DNA of 5,266 nt from Acidimicrobiia bacterium (GTDB lineage Bacteria > Actinomycetota > Acidimicrobiia > Acidimicrobiales > Ilumatobacteraceae), in contig RHCK01000131.1 in the NCBI GenBank assembly GCA_010030605.1, positions 1-5,266 of the forward strand, written 5' to 3'. A model generated the notes under the pieces. It searched no databases. It was given only the letters and a program-made list of their open reading frames with translations, and was not told the origin of the DNA. A program made the translations under genes and the position numbers. Shown in pieces: positions 1 through 5,266 of this stretch. The first letter of the stretch is position 1. Every line of letters starts with the position of its first letter.

Positions 1-930
1 CTGTATCTGCGACTCCGCGATGCCTCGGAGAAGAAGCGCTCGAAGATCATCGAATTCACGGCGCGGGAATCCGGGCTGACCCGATACTTGACTGTCGGAC
101 TCGGTCGTCGCGATGCGATCGACATCCTGAGTGACGCGGCCGCGGGATCGATCGACTGCTTGGTGCTCGTCGGTTCCGACCCGATCGCCGACTGCCCCGA
201 CACCGATCTCGCTCGTCGCGCGTTGGCGGCCGTTCCGAACATCATCGCCATCGACACCTTCGCCACCTCGTCGTCGGCCAAGGCCAATGTCCTACTCCCT
301 GCTGCCGCGTTCGGCGAGAAAGACGGCACCACCACGAATCTCGAAGGGCGGGTCACTCGACTCGCGCGAAAGGTGAACGTGGCGGGTACCGCGCGTCCGG
401 ACTGGATGGTCGCGATCGAGTTGGCCGACATCATGGGTCACGACCTCGGTGTCGGATCCGTGTCCGACGTTCATGCCGACCTGATCTCGTCGGTCGCCGA
501 GTTCGCATCGGCCACGCGTGCGGCGCTGTCGGCTCGACCCGACGGGGTGTTGCTGAATCACTCGTCGAAGGTGGCCCCGGCGCGCGTTGCACCTCCAGTG
601 GCCGACAAGCCCGGTTTCGGTTATCGCTTGGTGGTCGGTCGCAAGTTGTACGACAACGGTCGCAACGTCGCCGAGTCGCCGTCGCTCGCTCCGCTCGCCC
701 CCGGAGCGGCGTTGCACATGCACCCTCTCGATCTCGAGCGTCTCGGTGCGAGCAGTGGCTCCACCGTCAAGGTTTCCGGTGATCGCACATCGATCATCAT
801 GGAAGTCGAAGCCGACGAGCAGGTGCAGCGCGGGACGGTGTGGGCGGCGTGGGCGCAGAGTGGCGCGAACATCGGCGAACTCATCGATGCGACGAAATGG
901 GTCAACGACGTGAAGGTGGAGACGCTCTGA
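1..930 (+). CDS. nuoG: NADH-quinone oxidoreductase subunit G, C-terminal part (5' truncated by window edge)
   Basis: This is the large Fe-S subunit of the peripheral arm of complex I, which carries electrons from the NADH-oxidising module toward NuoI. The reading frame is open from base 1 and gives 309 residues to a TGA at 928-930, so the true start and the N-terminal Fe-S domains lie upstream. Visible residues 57-70 (VGSDPIADCPDTDL) and the stretch around residues 81-120 (IDTFATSSSAKANVLLPAA, then EKDGTTTNLEGRVTRL) match the molybdopterin-oxidoreductase-like fold of NuoG, with the typical D-x-F-x-T...A-x-V-L-P...E-x-x-GT-x-x-N-x-EGR pattern. From about residue 203 (YRLVVGRKLYDNG) to the end lies a domain resembling the C-terminal dinucleotide-binding domain of molybdoenzymes. 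In NuoG this fold is a relic and is not expected to bind a catalytic molybdenum cofactor. The stop overlaps the nuoH ATG by one base. The in-frame TTG at 88 is internal, not a start, because homology continues upstream of it. Identity is firm from both sequence and position. Confidence 0.95.
   Translation: MYLRLRDASEKKRSKIIEFTARESGLTRYLTVGLGRRDAIDILSDAAAGSIDCLVLVGSDPIADCPDTDLARRALAAVPNIIAIDTFATSSSAKANVLLPAAAFGEKDGTTTNLEGRVTRLARKVNVAGTARPDWMVAIELADIMGHDLGVGSVSDVHADLISSVAEFASATRAALSARPDGVLLNHSSKVAPARVAPPVADKPGFGYRLVVGRKLYDNGRNVAESPSLAPLAPGAALHMHPLDLERLGASSGSTVKVSGDRTSIIMEVEADEQVQRGTVWAAWAQSGANIGELIDATKWVNDVKVETL
913..921 (+). promoter_or_regulatory. Ribosome-binding site of nuoH
   Basis: AAGGTGGAG, inside the end of nuoG, lies 8 bases before the ATG at 930. 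It contains AAGG and GGAG matches to the anti-Shine-Dalgarno sequence and supports the ATG over any upstream start in the same frame. Because it is embedded in translated nuoG, access probably depends on nuoG translation. Confidence 0.65.
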
Positions 931-2138
931 TGTCCGCGCTCCTCGCCCTCGATCCCATCGCCATCGGAGACCTCATCTGGGCTCCGCTTCTCATCATCTT
1001 GCTGAAAGTGGTGGCGATCTTCGCTCTCGGTCTTCTCGTCACCATGTTCATGGTGTGGTTCGAGCGCAAGGCCATCGCCGGCATGGGCAACCGCATCGGT
1101 CCGAACAAGGCCGGTCCGTGGGGTTTGTTGCAGACGCTCGCCGATGGCATCAAGTTGTTCTTCAAGGAAGACCTGTTGCCCGACCGTGCCGACCGATTCG
1201 TGTTCAAGTTGGCTCCGTATCTGGCGTTCGTGCCGGCGTTCCTCGTGTGGTCGGTCATCCCGCTCGGCGGCGACTTCTCCGATGGCAAGAACGGTCTCGT
1301 CGAATGGTTCGGCCACACGACGCGAGTTCAGCTGGCCGATCCGCCCGTCGGAATCCTTTTGTTCATGGCGCTGTCGTCGGTCGCCGTGTACGGAATCATG
1401 CTCGCCGGCTGGTCGAGCGGATCGAAGTATCCGTTGCTCGGATCCGTGCGCGCCTCGGCCCAGATGGTGTCTTACGAAGCGGCGCTTGGTCTGAGCATCG
1501 CCACCGTTTTGCTGATGGCGGGCACCTTGTCCACCAGTGGGATCGTGGGCAATCAGAGCGGCTTCGCGGACTGGCACGTGGTGTCCACGGGCATCGTTCC
1601 GTTCATCATCTTCATGTTGGCCGCCACCGCCGAAATGAATCGCCCGCCGTTCGACTTGGTCGAAGCGGAACAGGAATTGGTGGGCGGGTTCAACACCGAA
1701 TACTCGAGCATTCGATTCGGATTGTTCTTCCTCGCCGAGTTCATGAACACGGTCACCATGAGCGGCATCATCGTGACCCTGTTCTTCGGAGGACCGCAGG
1801 GCTTGTTCGACATTCCGGTCGTGCCGGGCGCGATCGAAGGCACTCTCTGGTTCATCATCAAGGTGCTGATCTTCCTCTACGTGTACGTCTGGATGCGCGC
1901 CACCCTTCCGCGATTCCGTTACGACCAGTTGATGGATCTCGGTTGGAAGATCCTCATTCCGGCCTCGCTCGGGTGGTTCATGTTGATGGCGGTCCTGCAA
2001 CTGGGTCGTGACGAGGGATGGAATCGTGGCGTGGTCGGCGTGATCGCCGCTGTCGTGGTGGCCGGATGCGCCGCCTTGATGTCGACGGCCGTTCGGGTGA
2101 GTCGCGCGAATCGTGATCGTGAGGGGGCGACGTTCTGA
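930..2138 (+). CDS. nuoH: NADH-quinone oxidoreductase subunit H
   Basis: A multi-spanning membrane subunit at the junction of the membrane and peripheral arms, forming much of the quinone chamber and the first proton path. The product is 402 residues. Family signature 1 is at residues 45-62 (ERKAIAGMGNRIGPNKAG). Signature 2 is at residues 235-260 (EMNRPPFDLVEAEQELVGG followed by FNTEYSS), which includes the acidic residues of the cytoplasmic loop near the quinone site. The late motif RATLPRFRYDQLMDLGWK is at residues 323-340. Hydrophobic helices recur along the whole length. The ATG at 930 is preferred because it overlaps the nuoG stop (TGATG), has an AAGGTGGAG ribosome-binding sequence 8 bases upstream, and gives a normal N-terminus. 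A GTG at 840 in the same frame would lie deep inside nuoG and add only hydrophilic residues. The protein is longer than the E. coli form (about 325 residues), mainly through an extra C-terminal helix at residues 367-390 and a basic tail, as in actinobacterial homologues. Confidence 0.97.
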   Translation: MSALLALDPIAIGDLIWAPLLIILLKVVAIFALGLLVTMFMVWFERKAIAGMGNRIGPNKAGPWGLLQTLADGIKLFFKEDLLPDRADRFVFKLAPYLAFVPAFLVWSVIPLGGDFSDGKNGLVEWFGHTTRVQLADPPVGILLFMALSSVAVYGIMLAGWSSGSKYPLLGSVRASAQMVSYEAALGLSIATVLLMAGTLSTSGIVGNQSGFADWHVVSTGIVPFIIFMLAATAEMNRPPFDLVEAEQELVGGFNTEYSSIRFGLFFLAEFMNTVTMSGIIVTLFFGGPQGLFDIPVVPGAIEGTLWFIIKVLIFLYVYVWMRATLPRFRYDQLMDLGWKILIPASLGWFMLMAVLQLGRDEGWNRGVVGVIAAVVVAGCAALMSTAVRVSRANRDREGATF

Positions 2139-2782
2139 TGGGTTACCTCGGTGGATTTCTCGTGACCCTGCGTCAAGTGGGTCGGCGCAACAAGGTCACT
2201 CGCGAGTACTCGGGTGGTCGCGAACTGAAGAAGGGCAAGCCGCATCGCGACGAGAAGGCGGACAAGCCCGAGCGCTTGCACGGTCGACACGTTCTCAATC
2301 GCTACGAGGACGGCATGGAGAAGTGCATCGGATGCGAACTGTGCGCCGGCGTGTGCCCCGCCAAGTGCATCTACGTCCGTGGAGCCGACAACGATCCCGA
2401 CAACCCCACGTCACCCGGTGAGCGCTTCGGCTTCGTTTACGAGATCAACTACTTGCGTTGCATCCATTGCGACCTGTGCGTGGAGGCCTGCCCGACCGAG
2501 GCGATCACCGAGTCGAAGCTCTTCGAATTCTCCTTCACCAACCGCAAGGACGCCATCTACACCAAGGCCGAACTCGTGGTGGGTGACGACGGTCGTCCTC
2601 AACGGCTTCCGTGGGAGGACTGGCGCGAAGGCGAGGATCTGTTGACGTCGGGTTGGGTGCGGGCCACCGCACCGTCCGGCGATGCCACTTTCGAAGGTGT
2701 CGTGGGTTGGAGCGGCGAACTCGGTTACGGCGAGCGCGCGCCCGAACCCGTGCAAAGCGTTCGTGACGGAGGTGACCACTGA
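2138..2782 (+). CDS. nuoI: NADH-quinone oxidoreductase subunit I (2 x [4Fe-4S])
   Basis: A ferredoxin-like subunit of the connecting module of complex I, holding two [4Fe-4S] clusters that pass electrons on toward the terminal cluster and quinone. The product is 214 residues. Residues 1-24 (MGYLGGFLVTLRQVGRRNKV...) form the usual amphipathic membrane-surface segment, followed by a basic linker. Two cluster motifs are complete: C63-x2-C66-x2-C69-x3-C73-P and C108-x2-C111-x2-C114-x3-C118-P. As in other 2[4Fe-4S] ferredoxins, C63/C66/C69 should pair with C118, and C108/C111/C114 with C73. An additional cysteine, C77, follows the first motif (CPAKC). Between the motifs is the GADN...SPGERFGFVYEINYLR stretch typical of actinobacterial and Thermus-type NuoI. 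The tail after about residue 145 is acidic, tryptophan-containing and longer than in E. coli NuoI (about 180 residues). The ATG overlaps the nuoH stop by one base, with GAGGGG at 2121-2126 as a plausible ribosome-binding site. Confidence 0.97.
   Translation: MGYLGGFLVTLRQVGRRNKVTREYSGGRELKKGKPHRDEKADKPERLHGRHVLNRYEDGMEKCIGCELCAGVCPAKCIYVRGADNDPDNPTSPGERFGFVYEINYLRCIHCDLCVEACPTEAITESKLFEFSFTNRKDAIYTKAELVVGDDGRPQRLPWEDWREGEDLLTSGWVRATAPSGDATFEGVVGWSGELGYGERAPEPVQSVRDGGDH
2768..2775 (+). promoter_or_regulatory. Strong ribosome-binding site of nuoJ
   Basis: GGAGGTGA is a near-perfect Shine-Dalgarno match, with 9 bases between GGAGG and the ATG at 2782. It lies in the last codons of nuoI, which encode the C-terminal DGGDH. 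It is the best such sequence in the window and fixes the nuoJ start. Confidence 0.8.
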
Positions 2783-3324
2783 TGGAGTTGGTGGTCTTCG
2801 TGTTGGCCGCGGCCATGATTCTGGTCGGAGCCGTGGGCGTGATCGTTCGTAGCAACCCCGTTCACGCCGCACTCAGCCTGATCCTCACGCTGTTCGGTGT
2901 CGCGGTGATGTTCGTGGCCCAGAACGCGCACTTTCTCGCCGCCGTTCAAGTGATCGTGTACGCCGGTGCGATCGTCGTGCTCTTCTTGTTCGTCATCATG
3001 CTCCTTGGCGTCGATCGCACCGAGGACATCTCCAGCGAACCGTTCAAGGTGCAGCGACCGTTGGCCGCCATCGTCGGTGTCGGCGTGATCGGTTTGGTGG
3101 TGGCCGCGGTGGTTTCCTCGCGCGACGCGATCGGGACACGCGGAGAAGGTCTGAACGTGGCCGATGTCGTTGGCGATGGTGACACCAACATCAAGCAGCT
3201 GGCGCGCAGCGTGTTCGGTGACTACGTGGTGGCATTCGAGGTCACCTCGGTGTTGCTCGTCGTGGCAGTGGTCGGCACGGTTCTCCTCACCCGTCGCATC
3301 AAGAGTGCGGGGAAGGACTCGTGA
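2782..3324 (+). CDS. nuoJ: NADH-quinone oxidoreductase subunit J
   Basis: A small integral-membrane subunit lying between NuoH and the antiporter-like subunits. In solved complexes its third helix carries a pi-bulge that takes part in the conformational switch coupling quinone reduction to pumping. The product is 180 residues with about five hydrophobic helices. The hallmark helix is at residues 51-76 (FLAAVQVIVYAGAIVVLFLF then VIMLLG), including the conserved Q-V-I-V-Y-A-G-A-I-V-V-L-F core. N-terminal helices (residues 1-22 and about 29-46) are joined by the SNPVHAALSL motif. A hydrophilic loop (about residues 113-145) precedes the last helix, at residues 146-170 (GDYVVAFEVTSVLLVVAVVG...), which has the usual conserved glutamate (E153). 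The start ATG overlaps the nuoI stop by one base and follows the strongest Shine-Dalgarno sequence in the window. Length and composition are normal for the family. Confidence 0.96.
   Translation: MELVVFVLAAAMILVGAVGVIVRSNPVHAALSLILTLFGVAVMFVAQNAHFLAAVQVIVYAGAIVVLFLFVIMLLGVDRTEDISSEPFKVQRPLAAIVGVGVIGLVVAAVVSSRDAIGTRGEGLNVADVVGDGDTNIKQLARSVFGDYVVAFEVTSVLLVVAVVGTVLLTRRIKSAGKDS
3309..3317 (+). promoter_or_regulatory. Ribosome-binding site of nuoK
   Basis: GGGGAAGGA, within the final nuoJ codons, ends 6 bases before the ATG at 3324 but only 3 bases before the alternative GTG at 3321. The spacing favours the ATG. Confidence 0.6.
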
Positions 3325-3647
3325 TGTCGCTCGTCGCCGCCGCCACCCCCACCACGACCTGGTACCTCATCCTGGCCGCGGTGTTGTTCGGAATCGGGGC
3401 CGTCGGAGTGCTGGTTCGTCGCAACCCGTTGGTCATGTTCATGTGCATCGAGCTCATGCTGAACGCCGTCAACCTCAGTTTCGTCGCCTTGGCGAAGAAG
3501 TTGGGCGACATCGGTGGTCAAACCACGGTCTTTTTCGTGATGGTCGTGGCCGCGGCCGAGGTCGTCGTTGGTCTGGGAATCATCGTGTCCATCATGCGCC
3601 GTCGCCCGGGTGCGACCGCCGACGACATTTCGGCGATGAAGGGATAG
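3324..3647 (+). CDS. nuoK: NADH-quinone oxidoreductase subunit K
   Basis: A small three-helix membrane subunit related to MrpC of Mrp antiporters; it supplies buried glutamates of the central proton-translocation axis. The product is 107 residues from the chosen ATG. Helices lie at about residues 13-31, 36-57 and 69-91. The two family glutamates are both present: E43 in CIELMLNAVNL and E79 in AAAEVVVGLGI (equivalent to E. coli E36 and E72). The RRNPLVMFM motif joins helices 1 and 2. A GTG at 3321 directly precedes the ATG in frame and would add one residue. The ATG at 3324 is preferred because it reproduces the one-base TGATG overlap seen at the three preceding junctions and sits better spaced from the upstream GGGGAAGG. 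The stop is TAG, unlike the TGA stops of the other complete genes. The C-terminal tail (MRRRPGATADDISAMKG) is short and hydrophilic. Confidence 0.96.
   Translation: MSLVAAATPTTTWYLILAAVLFGIGAVGVLVRRNPLVMFMCIELMLNAVNLSFVALAKKLGDIGGQTTVFFVMVVAAAEVVVGLGIIVSIMRRRPGATADDISAMKG
3638..3644 (+). promoter_or_regulatory. Weak, distant ribosome-binding site of nuoL
   Basis: GAAGGGA at the end of nuoK is the only purine-rich Shine-Dalgarno-like sequence before nuoL. It ends 12 bases before the ATG at 3657, longer than the usual spacing of about 5-9. Initiation here may rely partly on ribosomes that have just terminated at the nuoK TAG (3645-3647). Confidence 0.4.
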
Positions 3648-3656
3648 TGGTTCTCG

Positions 3657-5266
3657 ATGCTTGATCTCATCTGGTTGATCCCGGCGCTCCCATTGCTCGG
3701 CTTCTTGATCAACGTCGTCTTCGGTCGAATTCTCGGTGAACCGAAATCGGGCGCGGTCGCCGCGTTGATGGTGGGTGGATCGTTCGTCGTCACCGCCGCG
3801 GTGTTCCTCGATCTCATCTCCAAGCCCATGGAAGAGCGTCATCACGTTCTGACCGCCTTCTCGTGGGTTCCCGTGGGCTCCTTGCACGTCGACTTGGCGT
3901 TCCTCGCCGATCCGTTGAGCATCACGATGGCGTTGTTCGTCACCGGCATCGGCACGCTGATTCATCTTTATGCCATCGGCTACATGCACGGTGATCCGAA
4001 GTTCAGCAAGTTCTTCATCTACCTCAACCTCTTCGTCTTCTCGATGCTGATGCTGGTGATGGGGGAGAACCTGTTGGTCACCTTCCTTGGTTGGGAAGGC
4101 GTCGGTACCTGTTCCTACTTCCTCATCTCCTTCTGGCACACGCGCGAGAGTGCGGCCACGGCCGGCAAGAAGGCCTTCGTCACCAACCGCGTCGGTGACT
4201 GGGGCGTGATGATGGGAATGTTCCTCGCGTTCGGCGCCACCGGCACCCTCAGCTACGCGGGCATCAATCATGCCGCGGAGTCCGGAGCCATCTCGGGTGT
4301 CACCGCCACGGCGATCGGTCTGATGCTCTTCATCGGCGCCTGCGGCAAGAGCGCTCAGTTGCCGCTCTACATTTGGCTGCCCGACGCCATGGAAGGTCCG
4401 ACTCCGGTGTCGGCGCTCATTCACGCGGCCACCATGGTCACCGCGGGAGTCTTCTTGATGACCCGCGTGAACCCGGTGTTGTCCATCGCCTACGACTGGG
4501 CGCCCACGATCATCGCCGTCGTTGGTGTGGCGACCGCATTGTTCGCTGCCACCATCGCCGTCGCTCAGACCGACATCAAGAAGGTGTTGGCGTATTCGAC
4601 GGTCAGTCAGCTCGGTTTCATGTTCCTCGCCGTCGGATCGGGCGCGTACGTCGCGGCCATCTTCCACATGGTCACCCACGCGTTCTTCAAGGCGTTGTTG
4701 TTCCTCGGAAGTGGTTCGGTCATCCACGGCATGCACCATGAACAGGACATGCGCAAGATGGGCGCGTTGCGCAAGTTGATGCCCATCACGGCTTTCACGT
4801 TCATCATTGGCTGGCTGGCCATCGCTGGTGTGCCGCCGTTCGCCGGGTTCTGGAGCAAGGATGAGATCCTGCTCTACGCGTTCGCCAAGAGCCCCGTCCT
4901 CTACGTGGTCGGAATGATCACGGCTCTGCTCACCGCGTACTACATGACCCGACAGGTGATCATGGTGTTCTTCGGTGAGGCGCGTTGGAGCGATCACAGC
5001 GACGAACACGGAGCGCACGGCGACTTCAAGCCGCACGAGAGCCCCAAGATCATGTTGCTGCCATTGGTGGTGCTGGCTGGTCTGTCGGTGGTTGGTGGTG
5101 CGATGCAGTTGCCGTTCACGAAGGATCTGCACTTCCTCGAGAAGTGGCTCGAGCCGGTGATCGAGTTCGGTGAGGCCGACATTCATCACACTTGGGCTTA
5201 CGACAACAAGTACATCCTGTTGTTGATCGCCGTGATCGTCGCGGTCTCGGGAATCTTGGCCTCGGT
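3657..5266 (+). CDS. nuoL: NADH-quinone oxidoreductase subunit L, N-terminal part (3' truncated by window edge)
   Basis: The distal antiporter-like proton-pumping subunit of complex I, related to MrpA. There are 536 complete codons and no stop before the window ends; family members usually run to about 610-650 residues, so the final helix and most of the lateral amphipathic helix are outside. The N-terminus MLDLIWLIPALPLLGF is typical. Key pumping residues align with E. coli NuoL by motif: E147 (GWEGVG; E. coli E144), D181 (RVGDWG; D178), K231 (CGKSAQLPLYIWLPDAMEGP; K229), H256 (ALIHAATMVTAG; H254), H337/H341/K345 (FHMVTHAFFKALLFL; H334/H338/K342) and K401 (GFWSKDEIL; K399). A histidine- and acid-rich loop occupies residues 444-463. 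The ATG at 3657 is the only sensible start, since an in-frame TAG lies at 3645-3647. It follows nuoK by a 9-base gap rather than overlapping it. Everything visible suggests an intact gene. Confidence 0.97.
   Translation, partial: MLDLIWLIPALPLLGFLINVVFGRILGEPKSGAVAALMVGGSFVVTAAVFLDLISKPMEERHHVLTAFSWVPVGSLHVDLAFLADPLSITMALFVTGIGTLIHLYAIGYMHGDPKFSKFFIYLNLFVFSMLMLVMGENLLVTFLGWEGVGTCSYFLISFWHTRESAATAGKKAFVTNRVGDWGVMMGMFLAFGATGTLSYAGINHAAESGAISGVTATAIGLMLFIGACGKSAQLPLYIWLPDAMEGPTPVSALIHAATMVTAGVFLMTRVNPVLSIAYDWAPTIIAVVGVATALFAATIAVAQTDIKKVLAYSTVSQLGFMFLAVGSGAYVAAIFHMVTHAFFKALLFLGSGSVIHGMHHEQDMRKMGALRKLMPITAFTFIIGWLAIAGVPPFAGFWSKDEILLYAFAKSPVLYVVGMITALLTAYYMTRQVIMVFFGEARWSDHSDEHGAHGDFKPHESPKIMLLPLVVLAGLSVVGGAMQLPFTKDLHFLEKWLEPVIEFGEADIHHTWAYDNKYILLLIAVIVAVSGILAS

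Noticed and set aside
840..929. GTG at 840 as the nuoH start, adding 30 residues
   Set aside because: It would overlap nuoG by 91 bases, adds a hydrophilic leader that NuoH proteins lack, and has no supporting ribosome-binding sequence; the ATG at 930 has both spacing and junction support.
1..930. Catalytic molybdenum enzyme such as a formate dehydrogenase, suggested by the molybdopterin-type fold
   Set aside because: The sequence pattern (EKDGTTTNLEGR and the TGATG junction to nuoH) and the gene order fit NuoG, in which this fold is structural. The N-terminal part that could show cofactor ligands is outside the window.
621..2000. A 459-codon open frame on the minus strand opposite nuoG/nuoH
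   Set aside because: Same antisense-shadow composition (low complexity, charged, no motifs), fully overlapping conserved nuoH.
1055..2011. A 318-codon + strand open frame inside nuoH
   Set aside because: It is an out-of-frame, arginine-rich shadow of nuoH with no hydrophobic or domain pattern.
3321..3323. GTG as the nuoK start
   Set aside because: Possible, but it adds only one methionine before the ATG, is too close to the Shine-Dalgarno sequence, and departs from the TGATG pattern of the neighbouring junctions.
3647..3664. Five-codon frame GTG...TGA between nuoK and nuoL as a gene
   Set aside because: Too short to be called a gene; kept only as an observation about the junction.
3222..5189. 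A 655-codon open frame on the minus strand opposite nuoJ, nuoK and nuoL
   Set aside because: Its translation is rich in H, R, D, E and Q with no recognisable domain, as expected when GC-rich, codon-biased genes are read antisense. The + strand has unmistakable nuo genes throughout.

Overview
The window is an internal slice of a canonical nuo operon, which encodes proton-pumping NADH:quinone oxidoreductase (respiratory complex I, NDH-1). Six genes lie on the + strand in the standard order: nuoG (3' end only), nuoH, nuoI, nuoJ, nuoK and nuoL (5' part, running off the right edge). Coding density is essentially 100 %; the only untranslated stretch is 9 bases between nuoK and nuoL. I see no RNA gene, mobile element, CRISPR array, internal promoter or terminator.

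Organism: base composition is GC-rich (about 60 % by eye), with G/C-ending codons but frequent TTG for leucine and TCG for serine. The protein style is actinobacterial: NuoH is about 400 residues with an extra C-terminal membrane helix, NuoI carries a CIGCELC...CPAKCIYV...GADN ferredoxin core, and NuoG keeps a C-terminal molybdopterin-dinucleotide-binding-like domain. Actinomycetota is the best guess, possibly a lineage such as Acidimicrobiia. This is an inference from remembered family resemblance, not a search.

Layout: 1-930 nuoG C-terminal third (peripheral arm, electron-input module); 930-2138 nuoH (membrane subunit facing the quinone site); 2138-2782 nuoI (two [4Fe-4S] clusters of the connecting module); 2782-3324 nuoJ and 3324-3647 nuoK (small membrane subunits of the proton channel region); 3657-5266 nuoL (distal antiporter-like pump subunit, incomplete). 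Electrons would pass from NADH through the Fe-S clusters of the peripheral arm, the last ones in NuoI, to quinone bound near NuoH. The energy released would drive proton translocation through NuoH/J/K and the antiporter-like subunits, including NuoL.

The first four junctions (G/H, H/I, I/J, J/K) are all the same one-base TGATG stop/start overlap, a strong sign of translational coupling in one polycistronic mRNA. The K/L junction departs from this pattern. All key charged residues that I can place in NuoH, NuoK and NuoL, and all eight cluster cysteines in NuoI, are present, so the genes look intact and functional. I found no evidence of a previously undescribed system; the findings are small deviations within a well-known operon.
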